A DNA stretch of 64,000 bases, from NCBI GenBank assembly GCA_019059635.1, contig JAGVRJ010000008.1, forward strand, positions 620,001 through 684,000, given 5' to 3'. The stretch is from Proales similis (taxonomy: Eukaryota; Rotifera; Eurotatoria; Ploima; Proalidae). The position numbers were made by a program, and so were the translations under genes. The notes under the pieces are model-generated. The model saw nothing but the letters and a program-made list of their open reading frames with translations, was not told the origin of the DNA and did no database searches. This document shows positions 10,554-20,806 of this stretch, in pieces. Each line of letters begins with the position of its first letter. The stretch's first letter is position 1.

Positions 10554-13273
10554 TTAATCCGTCTCATCGTCATCATTTCGCATTTTCTTTGTCATGGCGC
10601 CAATGAGACCGTTGGCAGTATTAAACAGGTTGATTGGGTTTGTGCCGTCGGTAATGAGAGTGGACTTGAGACCAAGGGCTTGCAGCATCTTGACCTGCAT
10701 TTGTGGACCAGCGCAAGCCATGTCCTTGAGAGTGCCCGCTCCGATCGACTCAACCATCGATGCAAATTTCTGAACTTCCAAGTTGCTAGTCTGCTGACTA
10801 TAGTTGATATCAATCTCATTCATTTTTTGAATATACGCAAGCTCTGCTTGTCTAGCTTGGTTAAGTCTCTCCAGCTCGGAGTCGGCCTCGATCTTGGCCG
10901 CGAGCGCTTTGAGTCGTGCTTGCTCGACAGCGGCCTCACCTTCGATTCTGGCAGCCTCGGCTCGCGACTGCGCTTCGGCTTTGGCCTGGCCAGTGCTCTC
11001 GACAGCGGCGCTGAGGGCCTGCAGCTCGAGCAGCTCTCGCTTGGCCCGCTCGGCCTCTCCCTCGTCGATGATCTTCTGCCTTTCGAGCTTGCCTCGAGCC
11101 TCTTGCTCGAGTCGCTCTGCCTCGTGTTTGGCGGCAGCTTCCTGAGAGTTTGTAGTGATCTCGATCGCCAGCTGAACCGACTTCTGGAGTGAGTCTCGAG
11201 TTCGCTGATCGACCGGCTCGACAGCTCTGATGTCCACACTTGTAACTACCAGATTGTTTTGACTGAATAAAAGCTCCTTTCGCACCTTCTTATTCTCGTC
11301 AATGCCAAAAACCGCAGTGCGAATAAGATAAGCCGAGTTTTTATGAAAGTCATCGAAATTGACCGAGGCAACTGCTCCTCGGATTCTCGAAGCGATCGCT
11401 TTGCACACGTCGCCGATAAAGTCAGGAATATTAAACAGTTTGCTGGCCTCCTTCGGATCGTTGCATTTTGAGGTGTCAAATCTCCAGTTGTAAGAGAGCG
11501 TCAGTGAGAGTCTCGCATGATCGGCCGTCTCAATTTGGAAAATATCTGAACGGAAGGTAGGAGAAGTTCAAAGAGAAAAATTAAGAAAATGGTCTATACC
11601 GGTTGAAAAGTCAGGTCCAAGAAGAAGACAAATCGCCTTAATTCTGTTTGCAGTTTTCGGCTTTCCGCCCGAAATGCTGAGAAGGGTGAATTGCTCATCA
11701 GGATCTAAACAGATGAGGGAGAATAAATAAAAACAGAAAAAAATTGACCAAGAGAATGGTTACCAAGCATGACAAGTCCAGGGCCGAAAATAATCCTAAA
11801 AAAATCTAAGAATAAACACGAATAAGAAAATGGAGGGAAGACAAACCTTGCAGTCTTAGACTTGTAGTCATAAACCTGGACAGCGCCATTGTGGGGTACA
11901 CGATAAGTAACTACTCGTGATTTGTCTCGGGGAGCAACAGCCTCTTTAGAGAGGCCCTCGGTAGTAAATGATGAAAGAATAGGGTCCTTTTTGAGAAGCT
12001 TCTCAACCTCAGGCGGCAACTGTTTCTCCCATAGCTCCTCGTCTTGGTTAAGCATATATGTCTGACCGATGATAGCGCGCACTTTTCCCGTTTTGATGTC
12101 GCGCACGTAGATTCCTTCGTTATCGTCTAGCGGGATGGCCTTGCGACGGGTGACCACCTCGACCTCAACAGGAGGAACGTAGTCGGTGGGGCCCTTGATC
12201 ATCCAACGGTCGCCGGGCTGGCGCTGGGTCTGGTTGTCGTCCTGGAAGGCCTCAACGCACTTCAGAATGAGGCCTTCGTCTTCACTGAGGACGAAAACGT
12301 CTCGAATGCCGCCGTCAAGGGACTCGCCGGGCTGAAGGAAGAAGTTCTTCTCTCCCTTGACCAGCTTCTTGCGGCCGAGCTGGGGCTTGCCGTCGGCTCC
12401 GATCGGGTCGAGAATGACGGCGTACTGACGCGAGTTGAGTGTGGTGACGTTGACAATGCCAACCATCTCTTCGCTCACGTCCGGGATGTGCATCTCCGTG
12501 TCGGCGATGGTGATGAGCCACTCCTCACCGTTGAGACGCTTCTTTCCCAACGAGTCAGTGAATGTTCGGATGGCGCGCATGTGCAGTGCCTGCTTCTCGG
12601 TCAATACATAGGCCCCTACGACGCAAACAACCTCTTCGTAGGCGTCCGGCAAGTAAGCGCCAGTCTTCTTCACAATCCACTCCTCGCCAGTCACACGGCT
12701 GGTGCCAGAGCGATCGGTGAACTCCTTGCGAGCGCGCAACCGAATGGCCTGATTCGGCGCAATGACGGTGGCGCGAACCTGCTCCTCGACGGCGACCTCC
12801 TTGCGTGGAATGTAGGTGCCAGGGCCCTCAAACAGCCACTCGTCGCCGGCTGTTCGCTTGACACCGGTCTCGTCCTCGAAGTCGAGGATTGCGCGAAGGC
12901 GCAGGGCCGAGTTGGCCGGGATCACTCGCAGAGGAGTGATGTTCTGCTTGAGAATCTCGCCCGGATAGAGCGGGAAGGGCTCCCGAGTGAAGCGGATCTC
13001 GAGGTCGGCGAACGCCAGACGCGCCTGTCCGTTCTCGTCAAAGTCGACCTTGTTGTCGGCCTGTCGCAGCACCGGGTTCTCGATCACACAGTAGTTGCGC
13101 GGCGGGATGGTGATCATCTTTTCCGGACCGAGGATCACCTTCTCGTTGTCCTGCTTGACGAAGGTCTTCGGACCGATCTCCAGCCGAGTCACATTCTGGT
13201 TCTGGTCCAGCACGTGGATGTAGTGGTACGGCGCGATGCGGTACACCGAGTTTTCAAGGTTTCCTTTGCTCAT
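10554..13273 (-). CDS. MVP: Major vault protein, copy A (four exons)
   Basis: Exons 11847-13273, 11764-11795, 11600-11704 and 10554-11545, with three introns of 51, 59 and 54 nt, give 851 residues (human MVP 893). The first half holds the tandem MVP repeats of the vault barrel (starting [20 protein letters not shown]). The middle is the shoulder ([12 protein letters not shown]), followed by the long Glu/Ala-rich cap helix ([17 protein letters not shown]) and the cap-ring end. MVP polymerises on polysomes into the 13-MDa cytoplasmic vault shell. It lies 213 bp downstream of a second MVP gene in the same orientation. Three blocks (about 12047-13275, 10858-11206, 10597-10764) are almost identical in DNA to copy B. 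The part between the first two is clearly diverged and contains all three introns. Confidence 0.95.
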
Positions 13274-13432
13274 GCTTTCTTCTTAATTGATTAAATTGAA
13301 GAAATATTTTTTTAATAGTCAAATTCTTATTTAATTTATTGATTCTATATTCTCATTAATTCTTCCTTTATGGCAGTGTCATCTGCCATTCCAATTCATA
13401 TTCGGGGGATTTTTACACATTTTCGATTAAAA

Positions 13433-13438
13433 TTTATT
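13433..13438 (-). terminator. Poly(A) signal of MVP copy B
   Basis: AATAAA on the minus strand about 50 nt after the copy B stop, in the 213-bp spacer before copy A. Confidence 0.55.
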
Positions 13439-13486
13439 CATTTTTATCTAAGTCTAATCAATTACTAAAACATCGACCCATTCTAC

Positions 13487-16036
13487 CTAATCAGTTTCAT
13501 CTTCGTCATTACGAGTTCGTTTGGTCATGGCGCCAATGAGACCGTTGGCAGTATTGAACAGATTGATTGGGTTTGTGCCGTCGGTAATGAGAGTGGATTT
13601 GAGACCAAGGGCTTGCAGCATCTTGACCTGCATTTCTGGACCAGCGCAGGCCATGTCCTTGAGGGTGCCCGCTCCGATCGACTCAACCATTCGTTTGAAC
13701 TTGTTCACTTCAATCTCAGTTGTCTGTTCTTGTTTACTCAATTCTATCTGATTTCTTTCACGAACATAGTTCAATTCCGCATCTCGGGCCTGGTTAAGTC
13801 TCTCCAGCTCGGAGTCGGCCTCGATCTTGGCCGCGAGCGCTTTGAGTCGTGCTTGCTCGACAGCGGCCTCACCTTCGATTCTGGCAGCCTCGGCTCGCGA
13901 CTGTGCTTCGGCTTTGGCCTGGCCAGTGCTCTCGACAGCGGCGCTGAGGGCCTGCAGCTCGAGCAGCTCTCGCTTGGCTCGCTCGGCCTCTCCCTCGTCG
14001 ATGATCTTCTGCCTTTCGAGCTTGCCTCGAGCCTCTTGCTCGAGTCGCTCTGCCTCGTGCTTGGCGGCAGCTTCCTGAGAGTTTGTGGTGATCTCGATCG
14101 CCAGCTGAACCGACTTCTGGAGTGAGTCCCGAGTTCGCTGATCAATAGGCTCGACGGCTTGAATATCAATGTTGGTTATGACAAGATTGTTCTCCTTGAA
14201 TACAAACTCATCCTTGGTCTTGTTTTTATCGTCCAGGCCGAACACTGATGTTCGAATTATTCGGGCCGAGTTCTTGTGGAAATCATCAAAAGCCACAGAA
14301 GCCACAGCGCCGCGAATTCTTGAGGCGATCGCTTTGCAAGCGTCTCCAACAAAGTCCGGCACACTGAAAATTTTCGCCGCCTCAGTTGAATCGTCCTTGT
14401 TTACTCTGAAGTTCCAATTGTAGGAAAGCTTAAGTGAAAGGCGCGCATGATCAGCTGTCTCAATTTGAATGATATCAGTGAAAAAATCAGGCCCGAGCAA
14501 TAAGCAAAGAGCCTTGATTTGATTTGGTTTTTTCGGAACATCGCCAGAAATGCTGATAAGAGTAAATTGTTCGTCAGGACCAAGCATAACCAAATCAGGG
14601 CCGAAAACCACGCGAGACTTTTTCTCTTTGTAATCATAAATCTGTGCGGCTCCGTTGTGCGGAACTCTATAGGCGACTACTTGATGCTTGATTCTGTCAC
14701 GATTGCTGGTATTTTTTTCAGAGCGAACATTTCTGTCAGCAAGAGCATCACGAGACAACAGGGACTCGACCTCAGGCGGCAACTGCTTCTCCCAAAGCTC
14801 TTCGTCTTGGTTAAGCATATATGTCTGACCGATGATAGCGCGCACTTTTCCCGTTTTGATGTCGCGCACGTAGATTCCTTCGTTATCGTCAAGCGGGATG
14901 GCCTTGCGACGGGTGACCACCTCGACCTCAACGGGAGGAACGTAGTCGGTGGGGCCCTTGATCATCCAACGGTCGCCGGGCTGGCGCTGGGTCTGGTTGT
15001 CGTCCTGGAAGGCCTCAACGCACTTCAAAATGAGGCCTTCGTCTTCACTGAGGACGAAAACGTCTCGAATGCCGCCGTCAAGGGACTCGCCGGGCTGAAG
15101 GAAGAAGTTCTTCTCTCCCTTGACCAGCTTCTTGCGGCCGAGCTGGGGCTTGCCGTCGGCTCCGATCGGGTCGAGAATGACGGCGTACTGACGCGAGTTG
15201 AGTGTGGTGACGTTGACAATGCCAACCATCTCTTCGCTCACGTCCGGGATGTGCATTTCGGTGTCGGCGATGGTGATGAGCCACTCCTCACCGTTGAGAC
15301 GCTTCTTTCCCAACGAGTCAGTGAATGTTCGGATGGCGCGCATGTGCAGTGCCTGCTTCTCGGTCAATACATAGGCCCCTACGACGCAAACAACCTCTTC
15401 GTAGGCGTCCGGCAAGTAAGCGCCAGTCTTCTTCACAATCCACTCCTCGCCAGTCACACGGCTGGTGCCAGAGCGATCGGTGAACTCCTTGCGAGCGCGC
15501 AACCGAATGGCCTGATTCGGCGCAATGACGGTGGCGCGAACCTGCTCCTCGACGGCGACCTCCTTGCGTGGAATGTAGGTGCCAGGGCCCTCAAACAGCC
15601 ACTCGTCGCCGGCTGTTCGCTTGACACCGGTCTCGTCCTCGAAGTCGAGGATTGCGCGAAGGCGCAGGGCCGAGTTGGCCGGGATCACTCGCAGAGGAGT
15701 GATGTTCTGCTTGAGAATCTCGCCCGGATAGAGCGGGAAGGGCTCCCGAGTGAAGCGGATCTCGAGGTCGGCGAACGCCAGACGCGCCTGTCCGTTCTCG
15801 TCAAAGTCGACCTTGTTGTCGGCCTGTCGCAGCACCGGGTTCTCGATCACACAGTAGTTGCGCGGCGGGATGGTGATCATCTTTTCCGGACCGAGGATCA
15901 CCTTCTCGTTGTCCTGCTTGACGAAGGTCTTCGGACCGATCTCCAGCCGAGTCACATTCTGGTTCTGGTCCAGCACGTGGATGTAGTGGTACGGCGCGAT
16001 GCGGTACACCGAGTTTTCAAGGTTTCCTTTGCTCAT
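13487..16036 (-). CDS. MVP: Major vault protein, copy B (intronless)
   Basis: One uninterrupted 849-codon reading frame, full-length relative to copy A and to the family, so it looks functional. Domain order is the same: N-terminal MVP barrel repeats to about residue 430, shoulder with [12 protein letters not shown], cap helix, and a C-terminus ending in [12 protein letters not shown]. The first 425 residues are identical to copy A apart from silent DNA changes. The segment from about residue 428 to 640 is diverged (for example [18 protein letters not shown] against [16 protein letters not shown]), and the cap helix is again near-identical. It lacks all three copy A introns. The homology at the 5' end stops within about 15 nt of the ATG. 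Either an original intronless duplicate or a retrocopy would fit; see findings. Confidence 0.95.
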   Translation of the reverse strand: MSKGNLENSVYRIAPYHYIHVLDQNQNVTRLEIGPKTFVKQDNEKVILGPEKMITIPPRNYCVIENPVLRQADNKVDFDENGQARLAFADLEIRFTREPFPLYPGEILKQNITPLRVIPANSALRLRAILDFEDETGVKRTAGDEWLFEGPGTYIPRKEVAVEEQVRATVIAPNQAIRLRARKEFTDRSGTSRVTGEEWIVKKTGAYLPDAYEEVVCVVGAYVLTEKQALHMRAIRTFTDSLGKKRLNGEEWLITIADTEMHIPDVSEEMVGIVNVTTLNSRQYAVILDPIGADGKPQLGRKKLVKGEKNFFLQPGESLDGGIRDVFVLSEDEGLILKCVEAFQDDNQTQRQPGDRWMIKGPTDYVPPVEVEVVTRRKAIPLDDNEGIYVRDIKTGKVRAIIGQTYMLNQDEELWEKQLPPEVESLLSRDALADRNVRSEKNTSNRDRIKHQVVAYRVPHNGAAQIYDYKEKKSRVVFGPDLVMLGPDEQFTLISISGDVPKKPNQIKALCLLLGPDFFTDIIQIETADHARLSLKLSYNWNFRVNKDDSTEAAKIFSVPDFVGDACKAIASRIRGAVASVAFDDFHKNSARIIRTSVFGLDDKNKTKDEFVFKENNLVITNIDIQAVEPIDQRTRDSLQKSVQLAIEITTNSQEAAAKHEAERLEQEARGKLERQKIIDEGEAERAKRELLELQALSAAVESTGQAKAEAQSRAEAARIEGEAAVEQARLKALAAKIEADSELERLNQARDAELNYVRERNQIELSKQEQTTEIEVNKFKRMVESIGAGTLKDMACAGPEMQVKMLQALGLKSTLITDGTNPINLFNTANGLIGAMTKRTRNDEDETD

Positions 16037-16530
16037 GTTTTCTTCTAAAGTTTTAGATTTTCAATGATTGCAGACACCATCTTATTATTTTTTGCTTTTT
16101 TTTACGACAAGGATTTCACTTTTCTCTTTGTAACAGTTCGGCTTTTTGGCTCTATTTTCACTATTCGTTCGTTCACGCTCCTTTATATGGCAATTGATTG
16201 CGCCAGCCGTCTTTTTGTTGAGAAATTACCGTCCTCTAGCTCTCTCTTGTTAATTTTGTCCCTTAATTTTCTTATTATGTTTTTCGGCGTGAATCACATT
16301 GCCCAGATTATGCCCAAATTGAAGCACACGCAGCTTCTTATGCTCAAGTTCACCTTATTTTAATCTCCCCTTTCATTTCACTCATGGATGAATTTCTAGG
16401 CAACCGCGGGCCTTTGGCTTGAGTTATCGTGTCAACGTGGCCATTTTCCAATGTCAACTTTTGCCCTCCATTTTTATTAATTTCACATTTCACCTGCAAT
16501 TTCTTTACTTCATTCCTGAGCATTGAGCAT
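16037..16530. other. Short intergenic stretch with nothing recognised
   Basis: About 490 bp of T-rich sequence between MVP copy B and the stop of the FCF2-like gene. It should include the copy B promoter and the FCF2 3' UTR. Confidence 0.4.
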
Positions 16531-17432
16531 TTATTTCTGTACTGATTTATTTTTCTTTTTCGATTTGTTTCTTGCAATCTGACTGAGCTTTTTCCGCTTA
16601 TGCTCTTCGCGAGCCTGGATGGCAGAAAATCTTTTCTTGGCGAACCTTTGAATTCGAATGATTGTCATGATCCCTAAATGATAATTGCCTCAAGTTCGAT
16701 TACCTCTTTACGTCTGCGTCTTCGATCAACTCTTCGATTATTGTCTTCTTTTGCTGCTTTTTGGGTACTCTAGACGAGTAGTAGTCGAGCGGATCGTTTA
16801 CAATCGAGCCCATCTACGTTTTAAATGTTTCACAATCAGTTAAATCAATTTTTGCAATTTAAGACCCCTTGTACTCACCTGGAAATATTTGGGCAGTTGA
16901 TCTGAATCGTTCGACTTGTAGAATCGGTCCTTCTGTAGACTGCCTCTCATTTTAATGGCCATCAAGTCATTTTTGGCCTCTTCTGTTAGCTCTCCCACAG
17001 GCATGTTGAACCACTGCTTGCCATTTGTTTTCTCTCTCTCCGTCTGAGTTGTTGTATTCTGTTCTTAGTTTCTCTTTTTCTTTGGCCACTCTTAACGTTC
17101 TAGTTACCCTTCGGTCCTTTTTTTGTCGACGCTTGGATGTTTCGTACGGCTCAACTTGCTCTCTTGCAAGATAAGAGGGGCCGATGCTGCTCTTGGGAAT
17201 GTAATCGTCCTGAAAATATCGCATTGAAATGCACGGTCGATACAGCTTGAATTTGATAGAATCTCAACTTACGTCCAACAAGCTGGCAGGTGCTTTGCTT
17301 TTAGTGCCGAACTTTTCTAGACATTGATAAGCGACGTTAGGCGAAGCAGTTTTCTGCCCTACATACCAGATCATAGGGAGCAAGTTCACTTTGAGGATCG
17401 ATTGACGTGCTCAGTTTAAGCGACGAGCTCAT
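16531..17432 (-). CDS. DNTTIP2: FCF2/DNTTIP2-like pre-rRNA processing protein
   Basis: Six short exons with introns of about 50-65 nt, start MSSSLKLSTSID at 17432, about 190 residues. The C-terminal half is the Fcf2 domain: KQWFNMPVGELTEEAKNDL, then KMRGSLQKDRFYKSND, LPKYFQ, MGSIVNDPLDYYSSRVPKKQ and KKTIIEELIEDADVKRFAKK, followed by a Lys-rich tail. Yeast Fcf2 and human DNTTIP2 (TdIF2) work in the small-subunit processome, in early cleavages leading to 18S rRNA in the nucleolus. The human protein has a long extra N-terminal region; this one is close to the minimal fungal form. One 64-nt intron (GTAACT to CTCAG) is needed to bring TEREKTNGKQWFN into frame. The TAA stop lies inside an AAATAAAT string, so the poly(A) signal overlaps the stop. 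Confidence 0.8.
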
Positions 17433-17684
17433 TTTTTTTTGTATTATTCTCACTTTTCAAAGCAAAATGTGCTCTAGAGTGGCCGCGGTTTAGCAAGAGC
17501 CAGAGCAAGTCTAATGGTCCCAACCAACACTAGAGCAACGCAATTTGTCCGAATTTCGAATTTCAATTGTTTACTCTTTTTATTATATTTTACATTCTAA
17601 ACTTGTCTCAATCAAAATAGAAAATATCAAAACCGTGTTTAAGAATTTGCTCGACTAAGATTTGCCAACTTGAAGAATAGCCTG

Positions 17685-19575
17685 CTAGTGGGGAAGAATT
17701 TCGATCGGTTTTCTTGTGCTCAAGTTGGTCAATCGGAACCAACTACTTGTCTGGGTCGGTGCAAAGTCGGCTTCGCCACCAATTGAGATTCGCTCTTCTT
17801 CTACTTCACACAGAACAAGGTTTGAGTCGGTTGCGCTACGAACTGCCGCCTGAAGTTGCGGATATATGAGCGCCCTTTTGCGATTAAGCAAAATCTGCTG
17901 CGTAACCCAAAGGCCAATCACGAATTGGATCGCACAAGTGATACCGAGCAACGAAATGATTATGATAAAGAAAAACGAGCCGGACTCGGCGTCTTTGTTC
18001 GGATTGGGCGCTCCATCTTGAGCCTTTTCAGTTCGGCTGGGCAGCTCAATCGTGCGATTTGCCGACACAATAGTCGCTGAAGTAAGACGGCCATCTGTCT
18101 CAGCAGTTGTCAAAGTAGAAGTAGAAGAAGTTGAAGAGTCGGATGTTTTTGCCAGACTCAACATACGCAGATAGAACAAAGCCGAATCAAGTCGACTTGA
18201 GCTCCTGTTGAATTCGGACGGCCTCTCAAACACACCATTCCACATTTGACCTGTCGAAAGAGGCATTTCAGTCAAAGTGCTAGAACTCGAGGTGTTTTGC
18301 TTTTCATTATTTCGCTCTTCAAACTCAATTTCCAGATAAAATTTCGCATCTTGGGTAGAGTTTGCCGAGACCAGGGCAGTTGCAGTTGAATTGTAAATTT
18401 CGTTTTCCAGCTCTTCGGCTTTTGTGCTTTTCGGTGTTGTTGTTGTTGTTGTTGTCGTTGTGGTAGTGGTGGTGGGTCTAGCTAGGCAATTATCGGTTTG
18501 GTTCGGTAGACGAGGACAAGCGCCGAGCTCTGAATCTAAATCGCACTCTTCAGCCATCGGCCGGTGGGGTTCTTCGAGTCGCTTTAGAAAATAAGTCACG
18601 CATTTGGTTGCGGCTGTTTTGTCAAGCTTCACTGCGGAGCCACAAGAGAGGAAAGAAAATGTGCAAACGGACTTGATACGCAAAGAGTCAGACAAGTGCT
18701 GGAGCATGAGATTGCTGAGACGAGGAGTTCGACTGAATGCCCAGCTGTCGATTCGCGAGATCGGATTCGAGCTGAGGTCGAGAAACTCGAGTAAAGGCAA
18801 CGAGTCAAATACGGCCGAGTCGATTGACTGTAGTTTTGAGTGTTGAATTGTCAAGTGCCGTAGAGAGAGGCCGTGCAGCTCGGCAAATGACAACGAGATC
18901 GCCTGGATATCTGTGAAGAATATTTGCACTTTCTCGACTCCCACAAAGCCTGGCAGCCACGACTGATCAAGCACGGGCCAGCCTTTGGCTTCTTGGATGT
19001 AAACACGCTTCACCAATGCCTCCGACTTCCAGCTGCTGTTGCTGCTGCTACCGCTCTTGTTCGCTGAACGGTTGTTAGAAAAGAGATGAACTATCGGATT
19101 GCTCGGCGCGTAGTCGAGTACGAGATTGTTTACTTTGGTTGATGGAGCGAATAAGTCCAGCTCGAGCGGACTGTTCTCACCCACAGATATGAATGATAGC
19201 GTGTCACATACGAGGCCGTCAAGAGCGCCTGGCTCATTTCTCTCAAGTTTTGTGTAAATCAGCTCGACAAACTGGACGTGTCCGAGGAGGGCGCGTGACT
19301 CAATTGAGCTTACCGAGTAGAAGCTCAGTCGTCGAATGTGTTCAAGAGGAATTTGGCCAAGTGAATGTTGAGCTAGACGCCCAGTGTTGTATAGATATGC
19401 CTCGTCAAAGTTGGCCAAGAGGCCGGCGGGCAGAGTGCGATTCGATTTTGGTATGAGAGTGCACTCGAGTCTGTTGACTGCCCACAGACACCTGCATTCC
19501 TCTGGGCAATAGGTCGATAGGCCGGAACCGATCGAATAGAACTGCATGAGCACAATCACGGTAAATAGCGTCATT
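17685..19575 (-). CDS. Orphan LRR single-pass membrane protein
   Basis: Single exon, about 629 residues from ATG at 19575 (MTLFTVIVLMQFYSIGSGLS is a signal peptide). An LRR N-terminal cap follows (CPEECRCLWAVNRLECT). Leucine-rich repeats are weakly conserved except near residues 240-300 (LTIQHSKLQSIDSAVFDSL, LLEFLDLSSNPISRIDSWAF). A Cys-containing C-terminal cap comes next, then a run of about 13 threonines (18439-18472, a CAA/TTG repeat) and a Ser/Thr/Asn-rich mucin-like stem with many N-glycosylation sites. A membrane helix near residue 545 (FFFIIIISLLGITCAIQFVI) and about 65 cytoplasmic residues end the protein. The layout is that of a type I LRR receptor or adhesion protein (slit/trophoblast-glycoprotein-like), but I do not recognise an orthologue. 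Confidence 0.8.
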
Positions 19576-20806
19576 TTCACTGTGAATAGGCAACTTTGAA
19601 ACGAGATGGTCGCTGATTTGGCGGCGGCACACTACGCTCTAAATTAATCATGCGACGATGGAGGCTGCTGCGCGATTCTGGAGACTGCGGTCTCTTATTT
19701 TTCTCCTTCTTTCTTTATTTTTCTTCTTTTTTTTTTGCTTGTAATGGATAGAATTGATTGATGGACGATGATGAGCAGAATTAATTAGAAGTCAACGCAT
19801 CCTGTGCACACAACGTACGCACATAGGCAGTTGAACAGTCGAAGCTTAACGTCTTCAGGAGCGACTCGAATCGTGCGTCCATTCAATCATCATCACCATC
19901 ATCCTCATCGACGTCGAGCTCATTCGCCGCCTTTTTGTACGGGTTTCGCTTCGTCAGGCTTTTCACTATGGATACATAAATTCCCGTCGCAAATATTTAA
20001 TGCTAATCGTCTCGATCTTGGTCCAGCAATTCGACTTCACCTGTCCTCTCGCTCGCTCGTGTTCATTTGACAAGTGCGCGCTTGACACGAATTGCGGCAC
20101 GTAATTCTAAACGCCGCGCTCGAGAAAATCCGACCCGAACGCAAACAAAACTTGCATGCAAACAGTCTGCGCCTGCTCCATATGATTCCGATGCGTCTGC
20201 GAAAGACGCTCTCTCGCTTGACTAGACGAGCGAATAGAAGAAAATAGTTAATCTTCATCTCCAACAATTGTCTCTATTTATAATCTCTTGAACCTCTCGT
20301 CTGTCCGTGTTTGCATCGAGCACACACTCTTGAAGCTTGCAACTTAAGGGCGATGACTCGGAGAGCAGAAAGCGCTCTGTGTGTCTCTGAGCGGACAAAG
20401 CCGAATGGCCAAGATGTGAGTGATTAAAAATTTTGTTTATTTGAGATTATTGCCATTTCTTAGGGAATTGTTTCTGCCTGCTTACGCTGAGCAGCAGCAG
20501 CAGATGCATGTATAATACACAAGTGAATTTTTGAGCGATAATATCAACAGAGTTCAGAGAACCAAAAGAAAACCAAAACAGAATGAAAAAAAAAACAAGC
20601 AGACACTCAATAAAATAGATGAAAATGAGCAGCCTAGAAGTAGAGTAAAAAACAACAACAAAGAGTTTTTGTGCTTGAATGAGAGACAGAACGAGTTGGT
20701 CTGTGAGAATAAAGAGAAGAGGAAGCAAAGAGTGTTGTGAGATAATTTTGGCTGAGGCCTCATAAATAATAGTAGGAAACTAGAAAAGCAATCGACATTG
20801 GTGAGC
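19576..20806. other. Gene-free stretch upstream of the LRR gene
   Basis: About 1.2 kb between the LRR gene start and the PPM1D-like stop, both on the minus strand. It contains short A-rich and CAT-rich patches (CATCATCACCATCATC near 19887) and no convincing exon. It is likely LRR promoter and 5' UTR plus the PPM1D-like 3' UTR. Confidence 0.45.

Noticed and set aside
14519..16048. A 509-codon open frame on the plus strand opposite MVP copy B (and a shorter one opposite copy A).
   Set aside because: It is the mirror of a highly biased MVP coding frame, has no recognisable domain, and repeats wherever the MVP block repeats. The minus-strand MVP reading is certain.
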